From Methanocorpusculum parvum (GTDB lineage Archaea; Halobacteriota; Methanomicrobia; Methanomicrobiales; Methanocorpusculaceae): 64,000 nt of DNA. Below are positions 1 to 8,481 of the stretch, piece after piece (the stretch's first letter is position 1; each line of letters begins with the position of its first letter). The notes under the pieces were generated by a model. That model worked only from the letters and a program-made list of their open reading frames with translations. It was not told the origin of the DNA and searched no databases. The stretch is from assembly GCA_002287215.1 (NCBI GenBank), contig LMVO01000034.1, positions 1-64,000 of the forward strand. The letters run 5' to 3'. Position numbers and translations under genes: made by a program.

Positions 1-1
1 G

Positions 2-211
2 TATGGCGTCTCGAAGGTTGAGCTCCCAAACCGTCCTGTAAAGGTCTGCATGGTGAGAAAAGTTATCGCAGTCCCCAATAATGCGGAAGTGAGTGACTGC
101 GCTCTCAGGATGAAACGGGGTCGTGTGGATCAGCTGCCGATCATCGATAATGATCAGCGTCTTTCGGGGATGCTGTTTGACCGGGATCTGATCCGGGCGC
201 TTATCGAGTAA
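2..211 (+). CDS. CBS-domain protein, C-terminal end (gene starts before the window)
   Basis: The open frame runs in from the left edge and stops at TAA 209-211, giving the last 69 residues. The final stretch, with VDQLPIIDNDQRLSGM followed by FDRDLIRALIE, fits the second half of a CBS domain (a small beta strand of the xxLPVVD type, then a GxxxxxDL turn and helix). CBS pairs usually bind adenine nucleotides or S-adenosylmethionine and regulate an attached or partner protein. The N-terminal part is outside the window, so it is not possible to say whether this is a stand-alone CBS protein or a fusion. Confidence 0.7.
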   Translation, partial: YGVSKVELPNRPVKVCMVRKVIAVPNNAEVSDCALRMKRGRVDQLPIIDNDQRLSGMLFDRDLIRALIE

Positions 212-278
212 CGTTTTTCCTCTTTTCTTTTTTTCCTGAATGGGAAGGTATATTAGTGTTCTTCTCCCAGTTGTAATT

Positions 279-548
279 ATGACAAAACCGGTATTATACG
301 ACTTCTTCGCCACCTGGTGCGGACCCTGCAGAATCCAGAGCCCGATCGTTCACGATCTTGCCAAGAAACTTGGTGATAAGGTGGATGTCCAGATGGTCGA
401 TGTGGATGAGCACGGGGACCTTGCAAATAAGTATTCGATCAGTGTTGTTCCAACGCTCATTATTGAGAAGGACGGGAAGGTCATCCAGCGGCTGGAGGGC
501 GTGACCGATGCAGCAACGCTTGAGAGTCTGCTTTTGGCTCTTATCTGA
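279..548 (+). CDS. Thioredoxin-like protein
   Basis: This is an 89-residue protein of the short archaeal thioredoxin/glutaredoxin-like type. The active-site motif WCGPC lies near residue 14 after a FFAT strand, and the cis-proline loop is SVVPTL. It should catalyse dithiol-disulfide exchange in the cytoplasm. The frame is open upstream to an ATG at 240, but the added 13 residues are hydrophobic and unlike the family; the ATG at 279 starts directly before the first beta strand (TKPVLYDFF) and is preferred. It is followed by a second thioredoxin-fold gene at 605, so the two may form a redox pair. No tight operon signal joins it to the upstream CBS gene. Confidence 0.88.
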   Translation: MTKPVLYDFFATWCGPCRIQSPIVHDLAKKLGDKVDVQMVDVDEHGDLANKYSISVVPTLIIEKDGKVIQRLEGVTDAATLESLLLALI

Positions 549-590
549 GTGAGCGGCTTAACGGTTCACTATTCTTTTTTTACAGTCAGC

Positions 591-604
591 GCTAATACAT
601 TAGC
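591..604. promoter_or_regulatory. 14-bp inverted repeat directly upstream of the gene at 605
   Basis: GCTAA and TTAGC flank a 4-base spacer and end exactly at the start codon at 605. It follows a T-rich stretch near 572-580. The position fits an operator or a small mRNA hairpin covering the start; no regulator can be assigned from sequence. Confidence 0.35.
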
Positions 605-940
605 ATGACTCCGATTTCTGTAGAAGTGATTGGCTATACGTACCGGCCGTGCGGCCCGTTTCCCTGTGATAAGGACCGGTCCTGCGGGCTTGTTGACTGT
701 TTTGAGAAGGAGACGCTGGGGTTTGCGTTTCCGGCACTGGAAAAAGCGCTGAAAGAGAAGTACGGGGACCGGGTGTCGGTGACCCTTACGCCGCTGGATG
801 AAGGGATCCCTGAACGGGTGGTTGAACTTGTCCGGATCGATCATCCGCCGCTGCCGATCATTTTGGTGAACGGGAAGGTCGTGCCGGTGGGCGCAGTTTC
901 GGTACCGAGGATCTCAGAGTATATCGATTTGGCACTCTGA
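605..940 (+). CDS. Small cysteine-rich protein with thioredoxin-like fold
   Basis: This protein has 111 residues. The N-terminal strand VEVIGYTY is followed by a cysteine cluster (C16, C21, C27 and C32 in the PCGPFPC...SCGLVDC region). A later segment LPIILVNGKVVPVG looks like the cis-proline strand and turn of a glutaredoxin or thioredoxin fold. It is therefore probably a redox or metal-binding protein, but not a classical CxxC thioredoxin; the cysteines are spaced C-x4-C-x5-C-x4-C. The neighbouring gene at 279 is a true thioredoxin, which makes a functional pair plausible. No family name can be given with certainty. Confidence 0.7.
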   Translation: MTPISVEVIGYTYRPCGPFPCDKDRSCGLVDCFEKETLGFAFPALEKALKEKYGDRVSVTLTPLDEGIPERVVELVRIDHPPLPIILVNGKVVPVGAVSVPRISEYIDLAL

Positions 941-1020
941 GCCCCATACTCGTTCTTTTTTTTATAGGAGTGACGCGGTGTTGTGATCTTGACCAAGAAA
1001 TACTGACATATTTATAAGTT

Positions 1021-1546
1021 GTACTTCGATTTCGTGTATGGGATTCATGTGGAGACTTGAGAAATCCACCGCGAATAATCGCGAATAATCGCGAATCGCA
1101 TTTTTCCTGTTCCGCCCTCTTGACCTTCGGTCGCGTCCCTACGCTACGCCTGATCGGCTCCGCGTGGCCGGGACGGCGGAACGAAAAATGCTGGAAAACC
1201 CGCGTCGCGGGTTTTCTTTAAAGATTCTCAAATCTTTGTAATAATTATGCAGATTGGTTTTTAATCAGGAGAAAACCCGCGACGCGGGTTTTCCAGCATT
1301 TGTCCAAGAGCCAAAGGCTCTTGAGACGTCTCACGAGCTTTCAGCTCGTGGACTTTCCACGCTGGCGTTCCGTCCACGCGGAGCCGATGAGGCGAAGCGT
1401 AGGAACGCGGCCGAGGAGTGAAACGACGAGGACAAGAAGACAGCGTAAGGAAAATGCGATTCGCGAAGATTCGCGAAGATTCGCGGAGATTCGCGGTTAA
1501 ATAATCTCAGGTATCTAAACAAATACGGTACACGAAATCGAAGTAC
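1021..1546. repeat. Large foldback (nested palindromic) element with 18-bp terminal inverted repeats; non-coding
   Basis: The ends are perfect inverted repeats: GTACTTCGATTTCGTGTA at 1021-1038 and its complement at 1529-1546. Inside them lie further matching arms in mirror order. The CGCGAATAAT direct repeats at 1070-1098 match CGCGAAGATT repeats at 1460-1497. The block around 1140-1167 (GATCGGCTCCGCGTGG) matches 1373-1402 with mismatches. The arm at 1186-1216, itself containing AACCCGCGTCGCGGGTT, matches 1270-1301. A loop of about 52 bases (1217-1269) sits at the centre. The right arm carries an extra 70 bases with two small hairpins (CAAGAGCC/GGCTCTTG and CACGAGCT/AGCTCGTG). No convincing ORF or target-site duplication was seen. 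It fills most of the gene-free 941-1619 interval. Confidence 0.85.
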
Positions 1547-1619
1547 ATCCCATAACTAAGTTAGCCATTTAGTTGAGAGAACAGCGCGTAAGTTCTAATG
1601 GAAATAGAAAAATAAGAAA

Positions 1620-2156
1620 TTATCTGTAGGTTTTTGTCAGATGCAGGACTTTGCAGCAGTGTTCCGCGAGCGAGGTGTAGAGATATGCCTGGTCGAGGTC
1701 TTTGCCGCCCGCAAAGGTCCCGTGTCCTTTGGCGATGACGATGTTTGCCGATGCGAGTTCGTCTGCGACGACGTCGGCAAGCTGCTGTGATCCGCAGGGC
1801 CCGTCGACGACCTTAATGGTCGGGGCGAGGAGCTGTCCTTCGCTGTCAATGGTCGTGATCTCGGCATCGCCAAGAAGGGAGAGGGCCACCGCATACGGCG
1901 GGTGGGCGTGGACGATCGCCTGATGTTGTGAGGCATTGTAGACCGCGGTATGCACCCGCCATTCGCTGGAGGCGCTCGGCGTGACCCGGCCGTTTAAGGG
2001 CATCAGAACGATCTGTTCGGGATCTGCATCGAGGTAGGATCCGGTTTTTGTGATAAAGTATCCTTCATTGGCCCTGACACTCATATTCCCGAAGTTGCCG
2101 CCGACCAGATGTTCCAGAAACAGCCTTTTCCCGATACGGGTGAAATCTGCCCGCAT
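1620..2156 (-). CDS. fucA: Class II aldolase, L-fuculose-1-phosphate aldolase family
   Basis: This 178-residue protein belongs to the AraD/FucA family of zinc-dependent aldolases. The metal ligands are visible as HAHPP near residue 82 and GHGTF near residue 144. An early GNFGNMSVR segment is the phosphate-binding N-terminal motif (GGNxS type). In methanogens this enzyme makes lactaldehyde for coenzyme F420 side-chain synthesis, as shown for the Methanocaldococcus homolog; that role is likely here but not proven. It is the last gene of a leftward run after argF, with only one base between the argF stop and its start. Confidence 0.85.
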   Translation of the reverse strand: MRADFTRIGKRLFLEHLVGGNFGNMSVRANEGYFITKTGSYLDADPEQIVLMPLNGRVTPSASSEWRVHTAVYNASQHQAIVHAHPPYAVALSLLGDAEITTIDSEGQLLAPTIKVVDGPCGSQQLADVVADELASANIVIAKGHGTFAGGKDLDQAYLYTSLAEHCCKVLHLTKTYR

Positions 2157-2157
2157 T

Positions 2158-3075
2158 TCAGTGTCCCAGGCTCATCAGCCGGACGAGAATGGCTTTCTGG
2201 GCATGCAGGCGGTTCTCCGCCTGATCCCAGACCCCGCTCTGCATGGAGTCGATGACTTCATCGGTGATCTCTTCGCCCCGGTGTGCCGGCAGGCAGTGGA
2301 GAACGAGAGCGTCCGAGGCTGCCTTGTTCAGCAGCGCGGTGTCGAGCTGATAGCCGACGAAGTCTTTGAGTTTGGACTCTTTGATGTCCTCTTCGCCCAT
2401 CGATATCCAGGTGTCGGTATAAATTGCATGGGCATCGGTCACGGCCCGCACAGGGTCGTCGTAGACGGTGACTTTGCCGCCGTTTTCTTTGGCGAATTTC
2501 ACCGCTGCCGGATCGGGTTCGTAGCCTTTCGGCGTTCCGACCGCGATCTCCATACCGGTTTGGACGGAGGCCATGATGAGCGAATTGCAGACATTGTTTC
2601 CATCGCCTATCCACGCGATCTTCAGCCCGTCTAAGTCGCCGAACTTTTCCTTGAGGGTGAGTGAATCGGCCATGATCTGACAGGGGTGTTCCTTGTCGGA
2701 GAGAGCGTTTATGACGGGGATGGATGCGTATTTCGCGAACTCGGTGATGGTTTCGTGTTTGTAGGTCCGCATGATCGCCCCGTGAACATACCGGGACATA
2801 ACGCGTGCCGTATCGGCGACGGTTTCTCCCCGGCCGAGCTGGGTCTCTTTGGCGTTGAGGTAGAGCGCATAGCCTCCCAGGTCGTACATGCCGACGTCAA
2901 ACGACATCCGGGTCCGGGTGGACGCCTTTTCAAAGATCATTGCCAGGGTTTTTCCGGCGAGGAGGGGGTGGGGAACGCCGGCATACCGCTGGCGTTTGAG
3001 CCGGGCGGCCAGGGTGAGTATGTCTTCATACTCTTCGGCGGAGAGGTCGGTGATCGAAAGAAAGTCTTTTTTCAT
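2158..3075 (-). CDS. argF: Ornithine carbamoyltransferase
   Basis: This 305-residue enzyme joins carbamoyl phosphate and ornithine to give citrulline in arginine synthesis. The carbamoyl-phosphate motif STRTRMSF is near residue 53, the HPCQ segment near residue 130, and the ornithine-side signature [11 protein letters not shown] lies near residue 262. An aspartate transcarbamoylase is ruled out by HCLP in place of HPLP. The ATG overlaps the purD stop in ATGA fashion, so the two are translationally coupled. Length is normal for the family. Confidence 0.95.
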   Translation of the reverse strand: MKKDFLSITDLSAEEYEDILTLAARLKRQRYAGVPHPLLAGKTLAMIFEKASTRTRMSFDVGMYDLGGYALYLNAKETQLGRGETVADTARVMSRYVHGAIMRTYKHETITEFAKYASIPVINALSDKEHPCQIMADSLTLKEKFGDLDGLKIAWIGDGNNVCNSLIMASVQTGMEIAVGTPKGYEPDPAAVKFAKENGGKVTVYDDPVRAVTDAHAIYTDTWISMGEEDIKESKLKDFVGYQLDTALLNKAASDALVLHCLPAHRGEEITDEVIDSMQSGVWDQAENRLHAQKAILVRLMSLGH

Positions 3076-4364
3076 GAGCGAAGTTCCTTCATGTGGGCGA
3101 TGCGTTTTGCAAACAGGGTCTCGGTTCCGATGTCGCTTCGGTATCTGACGTTTCCGGTGACGTTTCTGCAGGCCGCTTCCGCATATTTTTCCGCTTCGGC
3201 AAGACCGGCGCCGACGCCGACATAGGCCATGGTCCGGGAGGTGAGTGTTTTCAGAACGCCGTTTTCCAATTCAACGTTTGCGTAGTAGAGGATGGTATTT
3301 TCCGCCTGACCCGGGGTGATAACGTCGCCTGCATGGGGTTTGTCAGGGTAGCCGGTCGGCACGAGATATTTGCAGACCGTGGCTTTCTTTTCAAAGGAGA
3401 CGTCCTGTGCTGAAAGCGTGCCGCTGATGATGTGTTCTGCGATGGTGAAGAGGTCGGAGTTGAGGATGGTCAGGACGTTCATTGCTTCGGGGTCGCCGAA
3501 CCGGGCGTTGAACTCGATGACTTTGGGGCCGGTTTTTGTGTTCATGAACTGACCGTAGAGGATGCCTTTGTAGGGGCTGCCTTCTTTTGCGAGGGCGTTG
3601 ACGGTTGCCTGCATGATCGAAAGGGCACGGGCGTAGTCGGTCTCGGTGACGAAGGGGAACGTGTGGTCTTCGAGCGAGTAGGAGCCCATTCCGCCGGTGT
3701 TTGGACCGACGTCTCCTTCGAATGCCCGTTTGTGATCCTGAACGAGCGGCATGGGAACGAGGGTTTTGCCGTCGGTGAATGCCATTAAGGTGAACTCTTC
3801 GCCGAGAAGACGTTCTTCGAGGATGATGACCTGATCTTTCAGGGTCATGGCATATTCGACGGCGCCTTCACGGTCGACCTGTTCGCCCATGACTTTGACA
3901 CCTTTTCCGCCGGTAAGGCCGGTGGGTTTGACGGCGAGGTCGCCGGGATATTGCCGGATAAATGCGGCGGCTTCCTCCGGGGTTTTGCAGAGTTTGTAGG
4001 CCGGGCAGCCGTCGATTCCGTGCTTATTCATGAGTTCGCGGCAGAAGCCTTTGTCGGTTTCGATCCTGGCGGCTGCTTTGACCGGACCAACGCAGCCGAT
4101 GCCTTCTTTGGTGAGGGCGTCGGCAAGACCTGCTTCCAGCGGAGCTTCGGGGCCGATGAAGGCGTATTGGATATTGTGTTCTTTGGCGAAGGCTCGTACT
4201 GCCGGAACATCCGTTTCTGCGTGGATGAGGGTTTCCCTGGCTATTTTGGCGATGCCGGGGTTCTTTTTACCCATGACGGAGTAGAGTTCGACGTTCGCAT
4301 TTTTGGTGAGTGCTAAGCAGATGGCGTGTTCCCTTCCGCCACCTCCGGCCACTAGTATTTTCAT
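3072..4364 (-). CDS. purD: Phosphoribosylamine--glycine ligase
   Basis: This 430-residue ATP-grasp enzyme catalyses the second step of purine synthesis, making glycinamide ribonucleotide. The N-terminal [11 protein letters not shown] loop, the [15 protein letters not shown]-grasp segment and the NARFGDPE metal-binding motif are all present in order. Length matches bacterial and archaeal PurD. It is the first gene of the purD-argF-fucA run. The 166 bases upstream, before the XRE regulator gene, hold the presumed promoter. Confidence 0.95.
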   Translation of the reverse strand: MKILVAGGGGREHAICLALTKNANVELYSVMGKKNPGIAKIARETLIHAETDVPAVRAFAKEHNIQYAFIGPEAPLEAGLADALTKEGIGCVGPVKAAARIETDKGFCRELMNKHGIDGCPAYKLCKTPEEAAAFIRQYPGDLAVKPTGLTGGKGVKVMGEQVDREGAVEYAMTLKDQVIILEERLLGEEFTLMAFTDGKTLVPMPLVQDHKRAFEGDVGPNTGGMGSYSLEDHTFPFVTETDYARALSIMQATVNALAKEGSPYKGILYGQFMNTKTGPKVIEFNARFGDPEAMNVLTILNSDLFTIAEHIISGTLSAQDVSFEKKATVCKYLVPTGYPDKPHAGDVITPGQAENTILYYANVELENGVLKTLTSRTMAYVGVGAGLAEAEKYAEAACRNVTGNVRYRSDIGTETLFAKRIAHMKELRS

Positions 4365-4530
4365 ATCCTTATCTATGGCGCGTCAACAGTCAAATAATGT
4401 TTCCACGAACAAGGGATTTCCTGCGTGTCTGCAGACCTGATTCTGCTCTCCGGCAAGGAAATCTGTTCGCCCTGCCGCCATTTTCCGGCCGGGATGGCCG
4501 GATATCGATCCAGGTGTCATGTCTGCAGGT

Positions 4531-4728
4531 TCATTCGTCTTCGAAGGAGAACAGCTCCTCGACCGGGATCTTGAGGATCTTTGCCAGTGTGAAGCCGAGT
4601 TTGAGCGAGGGATTGTATTTGCCTTTTTCCAGATGGACGATCGTTTCTCTGCGGACGCCTGCGCGTTCTGCGAGTTCTCCCTGGGTCATTGCGAGTTTCT
4701 GCCGGCATTCGCGGATCTTTGTCTGCAT
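4531..4728 (-). CDS. XRE-family helix-turn-helix regulator
   Basis: This 65-residue protein consists almost entirely of a Cro/cI-type HTH domain ([23 protein letters not shown], quoted in parts: turn at GVRRE, recognition helix following), ending in the typical IPVEELFSF. The ATG at 4728 is preferred over the GTG just before it, because GGAGG sits four bases upstream. Its start overlaps the TGA of the preceding membrane protein gene (TGATG). Such short regulators usually pair with a small membrane protein and repress their own operon; the dyad at 5074-5091 is a candidate target. Confidence 0.85.
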   Translation of the reverse strand: MQTKIRECRQKLAMTQGELAERAGVRRETIVHLEKGKYNPSLKLGFTLAKILKIPVEELFSFEDE

Positions 4729-5072
4729 CACTCCTCCCGGGATCTGATGTTTTCCACCATTTCATAGATGATCAGACGGAGAATAAATACCATGACCGAA
4801 AAGACGAACACCAGAGTGAACAGGGTCGGGATCAGGGCAGGATCGCCGAGCAGGACGACTGCACAAAGGGCTGCGCAGAACAAGACGACCGAGGTAAAAA
4901 ATGCGGTCGTTGCGGCTTTTTTTACATAGGTGTCAAAGAGTTCGTCGTATTTTTTCAGGGCATAAGTGAAGAACACAAAGAATCCAAAGAATCCGAAGTA
5001 TCCAAAATTCCCGGTATAGAATCCGAGAAAGCCGAGGAACCCGATAAGTCCCATCAGTGCGATCATATTCAT
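4728..5072 (-). CDS. Small membrane protein, DUF3796-like, paired with the XRE regulator
   Basis: This protein has about 114 residues. An N-terminal stretch very rich in Phe, Gly and Tyr ([13 protein letters not shown]) is followed by two hydrophobic segments near residues 60-78 and 84-105. The pattern resembles the DUF3796 proteins found next to XRE regulators, but that assignment is from memory of the pattern. A GTG at 5090 is in frame; the ATG at 5072 is preferred because the TATA box lies only about 25 bases upstream of it, which suggests a nearly leaderless message. Function is unknown. Confidence 0.7.
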   Translation of the reverse strand: MNMIALMGLIGFLGFLGFYTGNFGYFGFFGFFVFFTYALKKYDELFDTYVKKAATTAFFTSVVLFCAALCAVVLLGDPALIPTLFTLVFVFSVMVFILRLIIYEMVENIRSREE

Positions 5073-5073
5073 C

Positions 5074-5105
5074 TGTGATGTATTTGTCACAATATGTTAT
5101 AAATA
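5074..5105 (-). promoter_or_regulatory. Promoter and candidate operator of the membrane protein/XRE pair
   Basis: A dyad TGTGA-N8-TCACA lies at 5074-5091, between the likely TATA box (ATTTATAAC on the minus strand, about 5093-5105) and the start codon. A further GTGAC half-site lies on the other side of the TATA box. The placement would let a bound dimer block polymerase recruitment, as expected for autoregulation by the XRE protein. Confidence 0.5.
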
Positions 5106-5121
5106 TGTCACTTGAAAAAAG

Positions 5122-5631
5122 TTATGCGAGGAGTTCGCTTGCTTTGACGAGGGAATGGAGCGTGACTCCGTCTGCTGCGAGCAGTTTTTCTGCCCCGCCT
5201 TCCCGGTCGACTACGGTGATGACCGTATCGATCAGAGCGCCGGCTTTTCTGAGTTCATCAACGCCGTACTTTGAGGAACCGCCTGAGGTCGTGACGTCTT
5301 CGATCAAAAGGACGCGTTTTCCTTTGACGTTTCCGATGATCATTTCATTTTTCCCATGGTCTTTTGCTGCCGCCCGGATAACGGCGCAGGGTTTGTCTGC
5401 TGCCAGAGATACTGCTACGGCGAGCGGGACCCCTCCGACGGCCACTCCGGCGATGCACTCGAACTCGAAGGAAGCAGCGACCTCCGCGGCGATCTCTTGA
5501 AGCAGTTTCGGCTGCATGATCGCTGTTTTCACATCGATGTAATACCTGCTTTGGGCACCGGACGCGAGGGTGAAATCCCCAAACTCCACTGCCTTATACT
5601 GAACCAGAAGATCTAATATTCTGTTTACCAT
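5122..5631 (-). CDS. pyrE: Orotate phosphoribosyltransferase
   Basis: This 169-residue enzyme makes orotidine 5'-phosphate from orotate and PRPP. The PRPP-binding signature VLLIEDVTTSGGS lies near residue 108 and the flexible catalytic loop with KDHGK is near residue 90. The short length is typical of archaeal PyrE. Its start overlaps the end of carS by seven bases, so it is read from the carS message. pyrC lies elsewhere in the window (39696-40958). Confidence 0.95.
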   Translation of the reverse strand: MVNRILDLLVQYKAVEFGDFTLASGAQSRYYIDVKTAIMQPKLLQEIAAEVAASFEFECIAGVAVGGVPLAVAVSLAADKPCAVIRAAAKDHGKNEMIIGNVKGKRVLLIEDVTTSGGSSKYGVDELRKAGALIDTVITVVDREGGAEKLLAADGVTLHSLVKASELLA

Positions 5632-6212
5632 GGTACGTCCTTTAATCCGAGTAAGTATCCGATAATATTTGTTCCTCTATGTAATAGAGGTGACAGTATG
5701 AGGATCGCAATTAAGGTCGCGATGAAGAATCCGGCCGAGTCGAAGTTCTCGGCAAACCAGCCGATGTTTCCGGTCACGAGCAGAGCGAGCGTCATCAGAA
5801 CAAGGGATCCGACGACCATGTCATACATGTCGGCGATCGGCCATTTGGCTCCCCGGTCCTTTCCCATCCTGCGCTTGAAGTAGCTCTTGATCATGTCACC
5901 GAGAAGAGCGCCGGCAGCCAGGGAGAAGATGGTTACAAGGGTGTGTTTCGGCAGGAAATCCAGCTGGAAGCAGTCAACCAGAAATATCTGGACAAGACCG
6001 AAGATGATACCGACAATAATACCGCCGATCAGTCCGCGCCATGTTTTTCCGTCGCCGAGGATCCGGCGTCCGTCTTTTGCACATCTGCCGAAGTCTACCG
6101 GCGTTCCTCCGCCGAGTAAAGCGGCGGCAGGATTTGGAATGTAGGCCGGGATCATGATCCAGACTGCCCAGAGGCATGCCATTGCGGCTGTCATCAGAAG
6201 TTCCATACTCAA
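5625..6212 (-). CDS. carS: CDP-archaeol synthase
   Basis: This integral membrane protein of about 195 residues transfers CMP from CTP to digeranylgeranylglyceryl phosphate, the activating step for archaeal phospholipids. The family signature is seen as NPAAALLGGGTPVDFG followed by DGRRILGDGKTWRG near residue 50. About five hydrophobic segments follow. A second ATG two codons in (6206) could also serve. It is divergent from the tetraether lipid synthase at 6282, with both promoters in a 70-base gap, and both act on membrane lipids. Confidence 0.93.
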   Translation of the reverse strand: MSMELLMTAAMACLWAVWIMIPAYIPNPAAALLGGGTPVDFGRCAKDGRRILGDGKTWRGLIGGIIVGIIFGLVQIFLVDCFQLDFLPKHTLVTIFSLAAGALLGDMIKSYFKRRMGKDRGAKWPIADMYDMVVGSLVLMTLALLVTGNIGWFAENFDSAGFFIATLIAILILSPLLHRGTNIIGYLLGLKDVPW

Positions 6213-6281
6213 ACTCTCACTCTCATTCTTTTATAGTTACACGCGAATTAGTATAATACTTCTATTTCAAGGGAGTTAACC

Positions 6282-7757
6282 ATGACGCTCGTAAAGAAAA
6301 CCAAAAGCCTGTGCCCCGTCTGTGGTAAATTGCTTGACGCGGAGATTACTGAAAAGGACGGCGCAATATGGATATGCCGGACCTGTCCTGAACACGGGTA
6401 TGCAGAGACCCTCTACTGGTCGGATGCTGCGATGTACCGGAGGTTTGACACGTATGACCGCGTCGGCAGAGGTGTCGAAAACCCGAATGTGACGCTTTCC
6501 GGCGAGTGTACGACCCGCTGCGGGCTGTGTGCGAATCATAAATCCGGCACGCTTCTTGCAAATATCGACGTGACGAACCGATGCAATCTGAAGTGCGAGT
6601 TCTGTTTTGCCAATGCAAAAGCATGCGGGTATGTGTATGAACCGACCTTCGATGAGATCGCCTCGATGCTGGCGCTTCTCAGGAACGAAAAACCGGTCCC
6701 GTGTCCGGCAGTTCAGTTTTCCGGCGGAGAGCCGACGATGCGAGATGACCTGGCGGAGCTCATCAAAAAAGCCAGGGAACTTGGATTCAGTCAGGTGCAG
6801 ATGGCTTCAAACGGGGTCAAGCTTGCCCAGAATCCCGAGCTGGCAAAGACGCTTCGTCAGGCAGGACTTTCGACGGTGTATCTCCACTTTGACGGTATTT
6901 CCAAAGAGACGAACCCTCTTCTGGAAAAGACCAGTCTTCCGGCGATCGAGAACTGCCGGAAAGCCGGTCTGGGCGTTGTGCTTGTCCCGACGATCATTCA
7001 CGGGCAGAACGATCATGAGATCGGGGGCATCATCCAGTTTGCCGCGAAGAATGTCGATATCGTCCGCGGGATCAACTTCCAGCCCGTCGCTTTCACCGGC
7101 GCGGCAAAAGCGGATGATGTGCAGCGTGAACGGGTCACGATCCCTGATATCACCCGGTGTGTCGAGGAACAGATGGGCGGGCAGCTGAAGTCTTCCGATT
7201 TCTATCCGATCCCGTCGGTAATGACGATCTGTGATCTGATCGAGGCATATACCGGAAAGCCCCAGATCATGTTCTGCGCCCATCCCCACTGCGGGGCGGC
7301 CACCTACGGATTTATCAACGATGACGGGGATATCGTCCCGATCACGCGGTTTGTCGATGTGGATAAGTTCTTTGCCGAGGCAAATCTGATGGCGGAGAAG
7401 TTCAAGACCGCCGGCAAGACCGGGAAGTATCTGGCGATGGCGTCGGGTCTTGGCAGGATCAACAAGGCTCTTACCAAAGAAGAGGTCGAGGGGATCAGGA
7501 TCGATCTGAAGAAACTGATCTACGATGCTCTCGTCAAACATGATTACGAGTCGCTTGGCAAGTTCCATGAAAAAGCGCTCTTTATCGGGACGATGCATTT
7601 CATGGACGCCTTCAACTATGACACCGACCGTGTTTCCCGGTGCTGTATCCATTATGCGACGCCGGACGGCAGACTGATCCCGTTCTGTACATATAACAGC
7701 GGGCCGACGTATCGGGAAGAGGTCTGGAAGAAGGGCGCAAAGCCGTTGAACGAGTAA
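6282..7757 (+). CDS. tes: Radical SAM tetraether lipid synthase
   Basis: This 491-residue protein matches the Tes family, which couples two archaeol tails through carbon-carbon bonds to form tetraether lipids. An N-terminal zinc-ribbon-like segment (CPVCGKLL, then CRTCPEHG) and a second cysteine set (CTTRCGLC) precede the radical SAM cluster motif CNLKCEFC near residue 102. The FSGGEPTMR segment is the SAM-binding GGE motif. Extra cysteines at the C terminus (SRCCIHYATPDG) fit additional iron-sulfur clusters. GGGAG lies about seven bases before the ATG. The neighbouring carS supports the lipid role. Confidence 0.88.
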   Translation: MTLVKKTKSLCPVCGKLLDAEITEKDGAIWICRTCPEHGYAETLYWSDAAMYRRFDTYDRVGRGVENPNVTLSGECTTRCGLCANHKSGTLLANIDVTNRCNLKCEFCFANAKACGYVYEPTFDEIASMLALLRNEKPVPCPAVQFSGGEPTMRDDLAELIKKARELGFSQVQMASNGVKLAQNPELAKTLRQAGLSTVYLHFDGISKETNPLLEKTSLPAIENCRKAGLGVVLVPTIIHGQNDHEIGGIIQFAAKNVDIVRGINFQPVAFTGAAKADDVQRERVTIPDITRCVEEQMGGQLKSSDFYPIPSVMTICDLIEAYTGKPQIMFCAHPHCGAATYGFINDDGDIVPITRFVDVDKFFAEANLMAEKFKTAGKTGKYLAMASGLGRINKALTKEEVEGIRIDLKKLIYDALVKHDYESLGKFHEKALFIGTMHFMDAFNYDTDRVSRCCIHYATPDGRLIPFCTYNSGPTYREEVWKKGAKPLNE

Positions 7758-7766
7758 GGTGGGCTG

Positions 7767-8411
7767 ATGGGGTTTTGGAACCGTGAGGGTGTCTCCCCCT
7801 CGGGAACACTTTTTTCCTGGGATGAGCTTTCCCGTATTTCACGAAAAGGCGCACTGCTTTCTGCTCTGAAAGAAAAAGGTCAGCTGTATTCTCCGGAAGA
7901 TCTGGAGCTGATGCTTAACCGTTATGCAAAAAAGCTTGAGAATGTGCCCAAAGACTACGGCGATTCTCTGCTGTATTATGCCCGGATCCAGATCGTCGAC
8001 GGGTATCACCGGATGATGACCGATGAGCTGAGCGAGATCCGGGGGGCCGTTCCCCTTGCTTCTTCATGGAAGAAGTTCACGGCGGATGCAAAGGCGGCGG
8101 CATCGAAAGGAACGCCCGGTGACCGGCTTCGCTCTCTCAAATATCTGATCGCCGCCTACACGGTTTACATCAGGGAAGAGCCGGTTCACCCTGTCGGTAT
8201 GCCGTTTCCCGGCGGGTTTTCCGTTGAACTGTATGACGGGGAGTATTACTGCCCGGTCCGCGCTGTCTGGAATGATATCGATGATGCATTCTGTAAATTC
8301 TGTCCCGCGATCCAAAGCAGGGAACGCGATCTTCTTTTGTCGAAATCCGAGCGTGATATTGTGACAAAAAAAGAGAAACTCAATAATTATTTTTATAATT
8401 TTAAAGGATAA
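7767..8411 (+). CDS. UPF0305/DUF2115-like methanogen protein
   Basis: This 214-residue protein has no catalytic motif I recognise. The C-terminal half carries PVHPVGMPFPGG and a cysteine pair CKFCPAIQSRERDLL, a pattern I associate with the methanogen family UPF0305 (DUF2115), whose function is not known. It begins nine bases after the tes stop with an AAGGTGG ribosome-binding site, so the two are probably co-transcribed. It ends just before a strong hairpin at 8418-8440. Confidence 0.65.
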   Translation: MGFWNREGVSPSGTLFSWDELSRISRKGALLSALKEKGQLYSPEDLELMLNRYAKKLENVPKDYGDSLLYYARIQIVDGYHRMMTDELSEIRGAVPLASSWKKFTADAKAAASKGTPGDRLRSLKYLIAAYTVYIREEPVHPVGMPFPGGFSVELYDGEYYCPVRAVWNDIDDAFCKFCPAIQSRERDLLLSKSERDIVTKKEKLNNYFYNFKG

Positions 8412-8417
8412 CTTTCC

Positions 8418-8440
8418 TTGACCGGCTTCTGCCCGGTCAA
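8418..8440 (+). terminator. 8-bp perfect hairpin after the UPF0305-like gene
   Basis: TTGACCGG and CCGGTCAA flank a 7-base loop, starting seven bases past the stop at 8411. It is followed by the AT-rich promoter of the next gene, so it may end the upstream message or act as an operator for the downstream one. No T-run follows directly. Confidence 0.45.
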
Positions 8441-8441
8441 C

Positions 8442-8454
8442 CATATATATTTTA
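8442..8454 (+). promoter_or_regulatory. TATA box of the aIF1 gene
   Basis: CATATATATTTTA lies about 30-40 bases before the ATG at 8482. The spacing implies a very short leader. Confidence 0.6.
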
Positions 8455-8481
8455 ACCAGACGGCACCAACTAACTACTGCA

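Noticed and set aside
1070..1098. CRISPR-like short tandem repeats (CGCGAATAAT)
   Set aside because: The repeats are about 10 bases long without spacers and are mirrored in the other arm of the foldback element.
1300..1522. Arginine-rich open frames inside the foldback element on both strands
   Set aside because: They follow the inverted-repeat arms, have strange composition and no ribosome-binding site, so they are by-products of the palindrome.
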